From contig JAVIAB010000124.1 of NCBI GenBank assembly GCA_032433765.1, positions 72,093,746 through 72,157,745 of the forward strand: a DNA stretch of 64,000 nt. The letters are read 5' to 3'. The position numbers and the translations under genes were made by a program. The notes beneath the pieces were generated by a model. The model did no database searches, had not been told where the DNA came from, and saw nothing but the letters and a program-made list of their open reading frames with translations. Source of the DNA: Megaustenia siamemsis. Taxonomy: Eukaryota; Mollusca; Gastropoda; Stylommatophora; Ariophantidae. Positions 11,735-22,770 of the stretch are shown here, piece after piece (position 1 is the stretch's first letter; every line of letters begins with the position of its first letter).

Positions 11735-12000
11735 TAGAACTACTAAATACAATTAAGACAAGACAAATGAAATTTTTGGGGCATGTTAAAAGACACAACA
11801 GCCTACTAAAAGTAATATTGGAAGGGAAAATACAAGGTAACAGAGGCAGACCAAGACTAACATGGACGAGTAACATCAAAAGATGGACAAGTCAATCTAT
11901 GACAGCCTGCACCATCAAAGCAAGAAACAGAGTAGAATGGCGATCCATGGTAGCCAACCTTCGTTGCGGAGAAGGCACTCGATGATGATGATGATGATAA
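11735..12000 (+). mobile_element. R3 3' end inserted into R6 copy 2
   Basis: Plus-strand RT C-terminal segment encoding TRQMKFLGHVKRHNSLLKV..NRGRPRLTWTSNIKRW and ending ..RVEWRSMVANLRCGEGT, followed by a GATGATGATGATGAT tail. R6 homology stops near 11,732 and resumes near 12,001, so this is an insertion of about 270 bp. A TSD resembling GTGTTCT (left copy ATGTTCT) is plausible but imperfect. Confidence 0.75.
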
Positions 12001-12512
12001 CAGTGTTCTGAGCACACAGGTCTGATATATTAGGAGTTTGATCTTTATTGTTATTTTCATGTTGTTCCAGGTTCTTTCTGTGAGTTTGCGGAAAGTCGTA
12101 GCTGCCTTACCAATTCAGCTGTTTATTTCATTATCAAGAGAAATGGTTGAAATAATTGTGGATCCAAGATATGTGAATTTCTGAACTGACTTAAGGGGAT
12201 AATCTTTCAAAGTGATTAACACAGGTTTGATGTCTCCTTGACTTAGAAGTACTGTTTTCTGAACACTAATAGGCAGTGAAAAAAGTTGCATGCTTTGTCA
12301 AGGTTGTCGATCAGTGATTGTAGGGTGGCTTCACAATGAGTGACTAGGACTGCATTGTCAACAAACAAAAGCTCTTTAAGTAGGGCAACATTTGTTTCTG
12401 ATTATGTTCTCAATCATACTAAGTTGAAAAGTGAGTTATCTGATCTTGTGCGAATATAAATATCTCCTAAGTTGTTTTCAAAGGCATAATTTCAAAGGCC
12501 AGCAAAAAAAGA

Positions 12513-12525
12513 TGGGGGGGGGGGG

Positions 12526-12556
<31 letters not shown>
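12513..12556. repeat. Poly-G then (GA)n run
   Basis: A run of about 14 G followed by AGAAAGAGAGAG repeats lies inside R6 copy 2. This is low-complexity expansion. Confidence 0.9.
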
Positions 12557-12557
<1 letters not shown>

Positions 12558-13215
12558 ACAGCACATCCCTGTTTCACTCCGCTGTTGACTTAAAAATAAT
12601 TATCTGATGAACTCCCATCAAAGTGGATTTTGGCATCCATGGGTTCATGAAAGGAAATATTCAGCTTAAGTAATTTAGGTGGGCAGCCTATGCTTCCTAA
12701 CACCCTGTAGAGCCCAGCTCTACTTACTGAGTCAAAGGCCTATGTGAGATCCACAAAGGCAATATAGAGTGACATATTTTGTTCTCAGCATTTTTCATGT
12801 AGTTGTCTAAGTGTGAAAATTATATCTATAGTTGATCTCCTGGCTCTGAAGTAGCATTGAGACTCTGGAAGAATATGCTCTACAAGTCTATGCAGGCACT
12901 TTAGGACTACTCTTGCAAAAGCCTTTCCAGCTGTGCTAAGCAGAGATGCCTATGTAGTTATTGCGATCACCCATATTCCCTTTGTTTTTGTATAGTGTTA
13001 TGATCTTAACATTTCTCATATCACAGGGTATTTCTCCAGCATTTGATTAATAGTTTGTATAGTATGGAAGTTTAAGTTTTCCTTTAGTATCTCTGTGGGA
13101 ATGTTGTCATTTCCTGCAGCTTTGCCGCTTGAGAGGACAATTATGGCAACAGCAAGTTTGTTTAGTAGGTTCAGTGTTCAACTCAGTCATTGTAGGATAT
13201 TTAGGTAATGACTGG

Positions 13216-13388
<173 letters not shown>

Positions 13389-14084
13389 TTTGTCTTGGGA
13401 ATTTTGCCTACTTTTTGGCGAGACATGATCGTTTAAATCTTAGACTAAGGCTTCTAGGTTAAATTAAACCAAAATTGGCATCCAACAATAAATGTGAAAA
13501 TAATTTTGGGGTGGAGCCCATGTGCGTAGCCAGTAAATTGTATTTAAGTATTGTGATATCATTCTAAATGCAAATCACATGATATCGTCAGCTAAATGTG
13601 TTAAAATGAGAGTCCTTTGGCCATTCTCTGTAACTTCATGACTGTAGAATAAGATCGGTTTTCGCCATTTACGGGTGTAGCTATTATATGTAGATAGATT
13701 TGAAGGAGATATAAGCAGAATTTCACAAAAATGGTCTTTACTCATATCATTTGGATTTGTATTAAAAGAAAAACATATAAAAACTATTCTGAATATGAGT
13801 TAATCGTTTAATATGGAAAATATGAGACTACCCAATCTCCAATTAGATATACATTTGTAATGAGTACATCTCAAATCTCATGAGAAGACTGAATTCCTTT
13901 CTGTTTCTGCATTTGATGTAAGGTGTAGTTTCAAGAATTGTATTGCATAATTTATCTTCTTATGAAACTAATGTTTTTTACACAACTAGATCGTTAGTTG
14001 CAATCTTTACCTCCTGCACCTCAGATAGGATCACTTTTGGTACTGGTATCAGAAGGAAGGCATTAAAATATTAATCATCTGATT
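13389..14084. other. No identified feature
   Basis: AT-rich sequence without a recognisable domain or repeat match in the window. Confidence 0.4.
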
Positions 14085-14440
14085 TTTTGTTGCCATTTTG
14101 ATATTTGGATGTTAAATATTGGAAGTTAGCTCTCTTTTTGTTGTGGCCTCTTTCAGAATGTTTTCATTACTTTTCTTAGCCATACAATGTATTCTCAACA
14201 TTCTTCTGTAAAACTACATTTCTACAGCCTCTGGTGATTTTCTTGTCTGTTGTCCTATTGTCCATGATTCACATCCATACTGTAAGATTGCCTCTAGTAA
14301 CATTTAAGAACTTTTTCTTGTTTCTATTGTCAAAAATGGATTGCACAGTATCTTCCTCATTTTTTGGAAAGCTGCTTTTGCCAGAGCCATTCTGCATCTC
14401 ACCTCTATTGTACATCTATCATCTAAGGTTATAAGATCGA
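14085..14440 (-). pseudogene. RT thumb relic, family R7-like
   Basis: Minus-strand frames read TIEVRCRMALAKAAFQKMRK followed by further thumb-like segments. This matches the region of the 33,041-34,420 element reading SRIAQAKIAFQKMKNILCN. It is heavily decayed, with several stops. Confidence 0.6.
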
Positions 14441-14885
14441 ACATCTCGCCAGAATAGAGATCAGCTGCGAAAAACACTACAAGCCCTATGCGACGTCTAA
14501 CGGGGCAGGAAGGATCAAGGATAATGTAACTACTACTGAAATCCCCATGGAGTTCAAAATTCCAGGCATATACATGCTGGAGAAAAAAGTTCTAAGTTCA
14601 ATTAGATAGGATGAATAAACTGCATGCATTCCTGATAAACACACCCCAAAATAACTGCTTTATGACCAGTGACTGATAAGTGAACAGAAAAAACATGTCA
14701 AAGATTTTTTCACAATTTCTTTAAGATGTCTCAACGATGTCATCACTTCTTCAGAAACTCCAGGACAAAACCACTCAATATGATACAGCAACATTACTGT
14801 AGATGCCAATTTTACTGAAAAATGGTAAAATAAAAAAGCACAAGAAAATGGATCCAGCAGATAATAATGGAACAATTAATATGAC
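14441..14885. other. No identified feature
   Basis: No coding frame or repeat can be assigned. Confidence 0.35.
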
Positions 14886-14897
14886 TAGTGCTGATCT

Positions 14898-16077
14898 GCT
14901 GATCTTCCGGTTGTTTCCAAAATGGAGGAATTATTTTTCTCCGGCTTGGTATAGAACCGTTGATCAGAGGTTTAACAAGCCGCTATCGTAAAAACGATGT
15001 TGTTAATGAAACGTAGACCTGATACAGAATGTGTAAATTAGCAGTAGATAAGGACTGAGCGAATGTTTCCCAATAGAAACTGGGGTTAAACAAGGATGTA
15101 TTTTATCGCCCTTGTTATTTGGAATTGTTATGGACTTCATAATGAAGAAATGCTGCACTGGTAATAAAGGCATCGAATGGATACAAGGAGACCATTTGGA
15201 GGACCTGGACTTTGCTGATGACATAGTTCTCATCAGCAATCAGATAAAAACGATGCAGGAAAACACAAATGAACTATCATCAATAGCCAGCAAAATTGGG
15301 CTTGAGGTCAATCATGAAAAGACTAAAGTCATGAAAAGTTTAATTCCAACAAGTGACAAAATATACATGGAAAACAAACCAGTAGAAGAGATCGATCACT
15401 TCATCTATCTTGGAAGTCACATTGATCGAGAAGGGGATACGAGCAAAGAAATTAGAATCAGACTGGCTAAAGCAGCAATGTCTTTCAGAAGCCTTGAAAA
15501 GTTGTGGAAATCAAAACTCATTAGCACAAACACAAAACTTAGGCTATTCAAATCAAATGTACTATCAACCCTTACGTATGCGTGTGAAAGCTGGAAAACA
15601 ACAAGAGATATAGAAACAAAGTTGAACGCATTCGAAAATAAATGTCTAAGGAAAATACTTGGTATAGAATGGAACGAATTCAAAACAAACGAGGAAATTA
15701 GAGAAATCGCCAATCAACCACTAATATCTTCAGTAATAAAGAAAAGACGATGGTCATACGTTGGACATGTGATGAGAAGAGATAATAATCGAATAGCAAA
15801 GCAAGCCCTCATATGGGAAACAACAGGTAAAAGAAAAAGAGGAAGACCCAGGGAGACACTGAGAAGAACATTGATGAGAGAGGCAAGAGCAGCAGGAATC
15901 GGCTCCCTCAATGAGATAGAACTGCTTGCACAGAACAGAGACAGATGGCGAGATTTGATAAAATATCTTTAAAAGAAAACTGCTAGAAAAAAATTCATAT
16001 AGGAGAAGGTGTATCTTGGTCTACGCCCTATGGGCCGGTTACGGCTCGAAAGGTCAATAGATAGATAGATAGATAGA
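14898..16077 (+). mobile_element. R1 copy with candidate TSD and unrelated 5' segment
   Basis: R1 homology runs from about 15,049 to a (TAGA)n tail ending near 16,080. The 12-mer TAGTGCTGATCT occurs at 14,886-14,897 and 16,078-16,089, and fits a TSD, although its first three bases could also belong to the tail. If correct, the insertion includes 150 bp (14,898-15,048) that match no other R1 copy in this window. That stretch could be an R1 5' UTR joined by internal deletion or a template switch. Confidence 0.7.
15112..15972 (+). CDS. R1 RT C-terminal fragment (open frame)
   Basis: A 286-codon open frame. The coding frame actually runs in from about 15,049 (CFPIETGVKQGCILSPLLFG), so the first Met is internal. 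It covers the RT palm catalytic box DFADDIVLI, the thumb (HFIYLGSHIDREGD, SFRSLEKLWKSK, TYACESWKTTRD) and the C-terminal RRWSYVGHVMRRD / RGRPRETLRRTLMREAR / DRWRDLIKYL region ending at a TAA. No frameshift is seen, but the fingers and first catalytic aspartate are missing, so it is a dead 5'-truncated copy. It is closest to the 29,841-32,066 copy (shared SLIPTSDKIY and ILGIEWNEF). Confidence 0.8.
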   Translation: MLFGIVMDFIMKKCCTGNKGIEWIQGDHLEDLDFADDIVLISNQIKTMQENTNELSSIASKIGLEVNHEKTKVMKSLIPTSDKIYMENKPVEEIDHFIYLGSHIDREGDTSKEIRIRLAKAAMSFRSLEKLWKSKLISTNTKLRLFKSNVLSTLTYACESWKTTRDIETKLNAFENKCLRKILGIEWNEFKTNEEIREIANQPLISSVIKKRRWSYVGHVMRRDNNRIAKQALIWETTGKRKRGRPRETLRRTLMREARAAGIGSLNEIELLAQNRDRWRDLIKYL

Positions 16078-16080
16078 TAG
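16058..16080 (+). repeat. (TAGA)n tail of R1
   Basis: Tetranucleotide tail at the 3' end of the R1 copy. All R1 copies in the window have this tail type. Confidence 0.9.
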
Positions 16081-16089
16081 TGCTGATCT

Positions 16090-16925
16090 AACCCGTCCTG
16101 GGGATGTTATGCCTGAATTGGAATTTATAGAAACCTCCATATACAAAAGAGAAGTACAACTACACAAATCCTAACCATTTGTTACCATTACATGCAAATG
16201 GCAACTTTTATTAAATTAGATTAGATAAGATGTTCTGACACTGTAATGGCTTTATGATGAGATCTTGTTTCAACTTTTCATTCAAGTCTTCAATGCTCTG
16301 AGAAAATGTTTCCCATATGCTTGAATTATAATGGCTGCCTTATGATTTCTATAACTAGCATGATTACTAGGTGAACCAAGTAATCCACTTATTTTCAACA
16401 AAGGACCCACATCATGTAAAACATAAGAGTAGCATGTCAGTAACTAATATACTATTTTTTTAAATATTGTCTACCTGCTATTTTAACACCCATGCAACCT
16501 GCTCCTACAACTGCAATTTGCACCATTCTGAATATCCTGTAGATGAGACAGAGATTAACATGATAAAGACATTTAACTGTTAGATGTTTTGTTTTCATCC
16601 TTCATATGAAATTGATTTATTGTTGAAATATTTTAAGGATATCTTCTGTTATGTCAAGTTCTACAAGGCAATAACACCATTGATACAAACTTATTTCTAG
16701 TTTTAAGAATAAATTGTAAGTTATTTCTTTATGTCACTTCAGATATATTGTCAGATTTATGCAGTTAAATGAGTGTCTTTTGAATCAATGAGAAATGCAT
16801 TTGTATTGTTGAACTGATGTTGTAATTTTTATAAGAAACATTATCTTGTTTTCTTCTTTTTCTTCTGTGATCATAGCTCATTCAGACTAGGACTCTGGAC
16901 TCTCTTATGAAATCTGCTGTCTGTT
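16090..16925. other. No identified feature
   Basis: AT-rich sequence, no assignable coding frame. Confidence 0.4.
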
Positions 16926-17123
16926 TCAGTGATTCAGTTGCCCCATAAAGTTTCTCTTCCAGGGAGGTGGGTGTGGGCCCCCTTGCCCTCCTAAGACCTG
17001 TGTACTAAGGACAATACTGTGTTTTGTTGTCATGTTATCCAGTTTATAGTGGCATTGGCTGGTAGTTCCGATTTTGAGTTTGGTGAACGTGTGGTTTCTC
17101 ATTCTGTTGTGGCCAATGGTTAT
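16926..17123 (-). pseudogene. C-terminal zinc-region relic of an R5 element
   Basis: Minus strand reads TIGHNRMRNHTFTKLKIG then TTSQCHYKLDNMTTKHSIV, a decayed version of the RLRTGHN..L..KFKIG..C.CG..ETTEHIL..C end of RNase H-type non-LTR elements. Several cysteines are lost. A Rep400 copy starts immediately at its upstream edge. Confidence 0.65.
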
Positions 17124-17520
17124 GGTTATGGAAGGCCCCAGTATCACTGCAAATGAATTAAAATCCATAATTGCTCAACCGCCCGTGCCAGTGAAATTAT
17201 CCGAATTACTAACTCATCTCCCAAATAAAGAAAGGTAGCTGTAGTCGCTATAATAGCAGTCTCAACACACGCCAAAAGACATAAGGCGAAACCGCACAGA
17301 AAGTGAACACAGACATCTGTTCTCCATCATATGATATCATCATTCATCGTAAACAATTAAAGGATCAAAATTTTCTAAACATAATCAAAACGGATGAAAC
17401 ACACAGCTCACAGTGTGCACAGAGCACTTAACTCAGTAGCTCCTGCAACAAGCCGGACTTGGAATATGAGGAAATTGCAACAAGGAACACTTTTCAGACA
17501 TAGCCTTTAATAGTTCCTGC
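17124..17520 (+). repeat. Rep400, copy 1
   Basis: One of four copies of an unidentified repeat of about 390-400 bp (others at 23,675, 25,493 and 26,591). It starts with GGTTATGGAAGGCCCC and ends near GTTCCTGCCA. One frame gives a basic 60-residue peptide beginning YGRPQYHCK and ending KRHKAKPHRK, with two stops in this copy. Confidence 0.75.
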
Positions 17521-18078
17521 CACCTATCCACCATACTGACCGGAAGTTCACGTCCTCCTGAAAATGATGACCGTCATATTTTTTTTTTATGTATAGCGCT
17601 TGATGATGCTAGGACATTACCATTACCTCAAATCCGAACATATGAAACACAGTTAGTCATCGGACTATCCCCGGTGCACATCAAACAACAGACTGTAAGA
17701 TCTCCCTTCAATGTGATTTTGTGATATTATGAATCCCATCTGACTAACATGAACCTCCGGGAGTCACCCCACTGGTGCAAAGTCATATACAAAACTCCAT
17801 TCCGCCTTTCACTGTTAGCGTACGGCCATTTTAGGGATATACAATCAGCCATCGTGATGACGTAGAACACACAACAATGGCTGCCTCCATAAAATACCAA
17901 TTACTCTAATAAATGCAGCCAACAACGCACAAAATGATGATGCACAATCTCTAAAGTGAAAACTGTGATTGACTTGGCAGAGCAGTCCATATTAATGAGT
18001 TGTAACATGTAAATACTTGGCATCAAACAATTCCAACGATGGCCTTGGAACAGCACTCAATGTGTTGACATTAGCCGC
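17521..18078. other. No identified feature
   Basis: No coding frame or internal repeat can be assigned. Confidence 0.4.
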
Positions 18079-18090
18079 ATATAAACTCTA

Positions 18091-20507
18091 TCTATCTATT
18101 GACCTTTCGAGCCGTAACCGGCCCATAGGGCGTAGACCAAGATACACCTTCTCCTATATGGATTTTTTGTTCTAGCAGTTTTCTTTTAAAGATATTTTAT
18201 CAAATCTCGCCATCTGTCTCTGTTCTGTGCAAGCAGTTCTATCTCATTGAGGGAGCCGACTCCTGCTGCTCTTGCCTCTCTCATCAATGTTCTTCTCAGT
18301 GTCTCCCTGGGTCTTCCTCTTTTTCTTTTACCTGTTGTTTCCCATATGAGGGCTTGCTTTGCTATTCGGTTATTATCTCTTCTCATCACATGTCCAACGT
18401 ATGACCATCGTCTTTTCTTTATTACTGAAGATATTAGTGGTTGATTGGCGATTTCTCTAATTTCCTCATTTGTTTTGAATTCGTTCCATGCTATACCAAG
18501 TATTTTCCTTAGACATTTATTTTCGAATGCGTTCAACTTTGTTTCTATATCTCTTGTTGTTTTCCAGCTTTCACACGCATACGTAAGGGTTGATAGTACA
18601 TTTGATTTGAATAGCCTAAGTTTTGTGTTTGTGCTGATAAGTTTTGATTTCCACAACTTTTCAAGGCTTCTGAAAGACATTGCTGCTTTAGCTATTCTGA
18701 TTTTAATTTCTTTGCTCGTATCCCCTTCTCGATCAATGTGACTTCCAAGATAGATAAAGTGATCGATCTCTTCTACTGGTTTGTTTTCCATGTATATTTT
18801 GTCACCTGTTGGAATTAAACTAGTCATGACTTTAGTCTTTTCATGATTGATCTCAAGCCCAATTTTGCTGGCTATTGATGATAGTTCATTTGTGTTTTCC
18901 TGCATCGTTTTTATCTGACTGCTGATGAGGACTATGTCATCAGCAAAGTCGAGGTCCTCCAAATGGTCTCCTTGTATCCATTCGATGCCTTTATTACCAG
19001 TGCAGCATTTCTTCATTATGAAGTCCATAACAATTCCAAATAACAAGGGCGATAAAATACATCCTTGTTTAACCCCAGTTTCTATTGGGAAACATTCGCT
19101 CAGTCCTTCCTCTGTTCGAACTGCACATGTGTAACCATCATACATGTCTTTGATAATATTTATGATTTTTGATGGTAAACCATATTGCTTCAGAATTTTC
19201 CACAAAGAATCTCTATGAATACTATCAAATGCTTTTTTGAAGTCGATGAAGTTAAGTACAAAAGGTTTTTGCTTTTCAATGTGTTCCTCCAATATAAGTC
19301 GTAGAGTGAAAATGTGGTCAATACAGCTTCTCCCTTTTCTAAACCCAGCCTGTTCTTCACGCATTACTGTATCTATTGAATCCTGTATTCTATTTAGGAT
19401 GATTTTGCAGAATAACTTTGAGGCAACTGACAAAAGTGTCACGCCTCTCCAGTTGTTACAATCTCTAAGATTGCCCTTTTTTGGGATCTTAACAATGATT
19501 CCTTTTTTCCATTTATGAGGCGTCTTCTCTGTTTTCCAAATGATGTTGAACATTTTTTGGAGATGTATTAGATTATGGCTATCAATTGCCTTGAGGATCT
19601 CAGCTGTTAACTTATCCTCTCCAGCAGCCTTGTTATTGGTCATAAGCTTTAAGGTGGTTTCTATTTCACTCAAGGTGAAGTCATCTAAATTTACATTTAA
19701 TTCTGCTGCTGGTGTTTCAGTTTCAAAATCTATTAAACTGTGGGGTAGTGGCCGGTTAAGAATTTCTTTGAAGTGTTCCGCCCAACGGGCTTTTATGTCT
19801 GCGCTTGTTGTTAGCATTGATCCAGATTTGTCTAGAATTGGTGTTCCACTGGATGTATAGGTGTTTGTCAGCATCTTTTGCACAGTATAAAGAGTTCTGC
19901 TGTCTCCTGTAATTGCAGCTGTTTCTGCTTTCTCTGCCAAATTGTCTATATAAGCTCTTGTATCTCTTCTTGCTGAACTTTTCACTTTGTTGTCTAATTC
20001 TTTGTATGTTGCTTTTGCCAGAACCTTTCCAAGATCTGTCTTTACATTAGTCATGGCTCTCTTCGCTTCTCTTCTTTCTTTGATGTATTTCCACGTGGTG
20101 TCTGAGATCCAAGCTCGTTTTTCCATTTTCTTCAGTCCAGCACTTGCTTCTGCTGCTGTCATTAGTATTTTGCTCTGTGAGTCCCACATCTCATTGATAT
20201 CTAAGTCTATTTCACCGAGTGCTGAATAACAATTACTTAGCTCTATGTTAAACTTTTCCTTTATGGCTTCATCTTTCAGTTTATGACTATCAATTTTATG
20301 TGTAATTGACCTCTTCTGTTGGTTTCTAAATTTTAATCTTATTTTCCCAATGCACAGGTTGTGGTCACTATTAACATCAGCACCTCTGTATGCTCTTACA
20401 TCTATTAATGATGATCTGAATTGTTGTTTAATACATAGGTGGTCAATTTGATTTGATGTTCTATCATCAGGAGATATCCATGTTGTTTTGTGGATATTTT
20501 TATGTGG
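18091..20507 (-). mobile_element. R1 non-LTR retrotransposon, recent 5'-truncated insertion
   Basis: A 2,417-bp insertion bounded by a perfect 12-bp TSD, ATATAAACTCTA, at 18,079-18,090 and 20,508-20,519. The 3' end on the minus strand is a short TAGA-type tail preceded by a conserved 3' UTR of about 90 bp. The 5' end is truncated within the endonuclease coding region. It is the best-preserved R1 copy here and serves as reference for the fragments at 6.8-8.7, 15.0, 29.8 and 34.6 kb. Confidence 0.92.
18186..20507 (-). CDS. R1 endonuclease C-terminus plus reverse transcriptase (partial ORF)
   Basis: Open for about 770 codons from the truncated 5' edge (reading in at PHKNIHKTTWISPDD) to the stop at 18,186. 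The first Met in frame (20,189) is internal. Domains: the end of an AP-type endonuclease, with SNQIDHLCI and SDHNLCIG, the SDH being the conserved catalytic His motif (about 20,330-20,460); a linker to about 19,750; RT fingers (KAAGEDKLTAEIL, KIPKKGNLRDCNNWRGVTLLS, about 19,440-19,640); GFRKGRSCIDHIFTLRLILEE (about 19,300-19,350); NFIDFKKAFDSIHRDS with the first catalytic D (about 19,210-19,250); GVKQGCILSPLLFGIVMDF (about 19,025-19,080); DFADDIVLI catalytic DD (about 18,925-18,950); thumb; and a C-terminal RGRPRETLRRTLMREAR region. No internal stop was seen. It cannot transpose alone because the endonuclease N-terminus and 5' UTR are missing. Confidence 0.9.
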   Translation of the reverse strand, partial: PHKNIHKTTWISPDDRTSNQIDHLCIKQQFRSSLIDVRAYRGADVNSDHNLCIGKIRLKFRNQQKRSITHKIDSHKLKDEAIKEKFNIELSNCYSALGEIDLDINEMWDSQSKILMTAAEASAGLKKMEKRAWISDTTWKYIKERREAKRAMTNVKTDLGKVLAKATYKELDNKVKSSARRDTRAYIDNLAEKAETAAITGDSRTLYTVQKMLTNTYTSSGTPILDKSGSMLTTSADIKARWAEHFKEILNRPLPHSLIDFETETPAAELNVNLDDFTLSEIETTLKLMTNNKAAGEDKLTAEILKAIDSHNLIHLQKMFNIIWKTEKTPHKWKKGIIVKIPKKGNLRDCNNWRGVTLLSVASKLFCKIILNRIQDSIDTVMREEQAGFRKGRSCIDHIFTLRLILEEHIEKQKPFVLNFIDFKKAFDSIHRDSLWKILKQYGLPSKIINIIKDMYDGYTCAVRTEEGLSECFPIETGVKQGCILSPLLFGIVMDFIMKKCCTGNKGIEWIQGDHLEDLDFADDIVLISSQIKTMQENTNELSSIASKIGLEINHEKTKVMTSLIPTGDKIYMENKPVEEIDHFIYLGSHIDREGDTSKEIKIRIAKAAMSFRSLEKLWKSKLISTNTKLRLFKSNVLSTLTYACESWKTTRDIETKLNAFENKCLRKILGIAWNEFKTNEEIREIANQPLISSVIKKRRWSYVGHVMRRDNNRIAKQALIWETTGKRKRGRPRETLRRTLMREARAAGVGSLNEIELLAQNRDRWRDLIKYL

Positions 20508-20519
20508 ATATAAACTCTA

Positions 20520-21491
20520 GACAGGGGAAAGTCGCATTCACAAACTTGGACTTGACAAACAACGGTCCAAAGAACATGAACCCTCATTCCACCATGTTGG
20601 AAACGGAAGTCCCCTAGTTTAGTTAATTTAGCACCAATAGAAAGGAAATCCGTGTGGTGGTTTCATAAAGTGTCGACTAGCAGGAAGAACAGTTAAATCC
20701 ATCCATCTAATAGATTATGATTGTATGAGGCATTCACGTTGTTGTTTGTGTGGTTCCCATGGAACTGGAACGGTAATAGACTCGACCCCTTGGTTAATTC
20801 TAAGAGAGCCGATAATCCAACTGCACAGAAAAGGCCAGTTACGAACTAGTTATGAACTTTTAAAGCCACAAGCTATCAGAGGCAGCCAATTTAGGAATTG
20901 AGGGGTATATCTTTCCTTATCGCCGTATAGTCCAGCATTTGCACCCGCTGATCTTCATCCTCTTGACAAGAACATCTTACAGGAATAACAGTTTTAAAAT
21001 AAGATAATCTGGTGATAGCATTGCTTTTATGGGTGCGCTCTATGACCAATGCCTACTTTTGTGATGTAACACTGAAACAGATTCATGAAATATAACAACA
21101 TATCATTACCACGTTTTTTTTCCTATTTATAGGGTCTGATGAGGTCCGTAGTAATGGAGAATAAAAACCGCATGTCCATAGTAGTAGCAACGAAGTGTTA
21201 GGATCAGAGTGTTACTTGTTGATAAAAGACTCATACTAAATTGTGTGGAATGTGATGCTTTTATATTTAAACCTAAGTGTACAGAGTTGTTATCATGATT
21301 GATCTGTCGATGTTGTACCTCTTGTATAGTCCTGTAAATAATATTTGAAAGTAATAATTGTAGTAACAACTGTTGAGCCACACTAGTATATTGTTGTCGA
21401 TCATCATCAAATGGAAGCATTCAGACTTGTTAGTTTGTGCAAGGTTTATGGATCTTTATGCACATATAATATAACAGAAGATGATATTCAT
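20520..21491. other. No identified feature
   Basis: Mixed-composition sequence. A patch near 20,560-20,600 containing ATGTTGGAAACGGAAG could be a retroelement leader, but this is not supported further. Confidence 0.35.
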
Positions 21492-21499
21492 TTATATGT

Positions 21500-22030
21500 T
21501 GTTGAACCTGAAAGCCGTAAAAGGATCAAATCCTACCTCAATAATAGAGTTGTGGCCAATGCGTAGGCGAAGTATGATTTGATCCCTCCTTGATAGTTGG
21601 AGGTATCCATCCCTCTCATTATACTTTGGGCATTCTTGTTTCCATTTTTCATGATGCTGGCCTTTGAAGATGGGTTTGGTTTCATTGTAGCTGACCAGAT
21701 GGATCTCTTGTGGTAATCTCCCTCCCTCCTTAGCAAGTTTGCCTGCGCATTTATTTCCTTGTATATTACATTGTGATGGTATCCACTGGATGACCACTCT
21801 CAGGAAATTATTGTACACTTCGTCTAGGGTTGTTCTCAAGTCATCTAGCTCGTTGTTCCTGGGTTTTTCAGAGCTGTTAGAACTGACAGTGCATCAGTCA
21901 GTATCACCAATTTCTTGTGCACGTTATTTTTGTTCTGGATAGCCAGTTTTGCAGCATCTTCATAGGTTTCAGTTTCTGCTTTATAGTTGTTTTGTAAACG
22001 GTAACTGGGACATTATTAAAGTCAAGGTCA
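21500..22030 (-). pseudogene. RNase H domain relic of family R5
   Basis: Minus strand shows the RNase H D motif (resembling LVILTDALSVLTAL, about 21,870-21,920), then VVIQWIPSQCNIQGN and AGKLAKEGG with the conserved terminal histidine position replaced by Gln or Cys (about 21,720-21,790), then YLQLSRRDQIILRLRIGHN (about 21,540-21,600), the junction to the zinc region. It is truncated after GHN and contains frameshifts. Confidence 0.75.
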
Positions 22031-22744
22031 GAGCAATGTATTTTTAGATGGTTGCTGAGAGACCAGAGAAGAATGGTTAAAAATTGATCATGTGTAGGTC
22101 ATGAGTGAGTGTATGATTTATTATAGATAATGTCCAGACACTACATAAACAGACAGACACTACGTCACCAGATGCGATGTCACCAACAAAAGCTTGAGAA
22201 AATGAGATATTTAAACCTGTAACTGAGAGGAACACAACACTTAGCGCAAAGAACCAGAGAGAGCCGAGATGGCGTTCACCCGACCCCAGAAGGGTCCAGT
22301 GCAGAAAGGGACCTCAAATGGAGCAAACGGCTCACACATCTGAGGGATATATCTGCCAGAGATGGCAAAGGCTAAGTCAAACACAAGAAACGCTCTCTCG
22401 CAAAGAAGTGCAACACTTCAAGACTGAGACTCTCACTTAGTAAGTTGAGAGAGAAATCTGCCAGAATGGCAAGAGGAAGCTAAGTCAACCACAGCTTAGA
22501 GAAGCAATAGACGTAAGATGAGTCACGTAACAAGTCAAAATGGCGATAGATAAGCCGACCAGAAACAAAGAAACACATGGAGAGAGAAAACACACTGTCA
22601 AGCACATGGAGAGAAAGACAGAACCCATGAGCTAGAGTAAGAATATTCACATGAACAGTGTCACAGATCACAGGACTCCATTTCAGATTCCAAGATGTGA
22701 ACTATTTGAGTTGTGTACATAGATACATTTATGACTAGCTTTGG
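22031..22744. other. No gene identified; purine-rich direct phrases
   Basis: Contains repeated short phrases such as ATCTGCCAGA..ATGGCAA and GCTAAGTCAA (about 22,350 and 22,450-22,490), plus AGAGAGAGCCGAGATGGCG. It could be an untranslated leader of a retroelement. No coding frame supports this. Confidence 0.35.
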
Positions 22745-22754
22745 CACAGACTCA

Positions 22755-22770
22755 CTATATATATATATAT
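22755..22770. repeat. (TA)n run at the 3' end of an R6 copy
   Basis: A short TATATA run sits exactly at the 3' terminus of the R6 copy that follows on the minus strand, as at 11,084-11,118. Confidence 0.85.

Larger units (their letters stand above)
11118..13215 (-). mobile_element. Retrotransposon R6, copy 2 (inverted, decayed)
   Basis: Minus-strand copy of R6 aligned to copy 1 over most of its length. Matching blocks include the Cys/His C-terminus (about 11,190-11,260), the WLRHVQRM region (about 11,500-11,540), the region just after YADD (about 12,260-12,360), the KQGC palm block (about 12,560-12,600), the palm D motif (about 12,740-12,770) and the finger block (about 13,090-13,130). It carries many stops and frameshifts and is older than copy 1. 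Its 5' truncation point corresponds to position 9,246 of copy 1 and abuts the long AT microsatellite. An R3 fragment interrupts it at about 11,735-12,000. Confidence 0.8.

Noticed and set aside
22031..22744. LTR or promoter of a retroelement
   Set aside because: Purine-rich repeated phrases only; no paired repeat, primer site or adjoining gag/pol.
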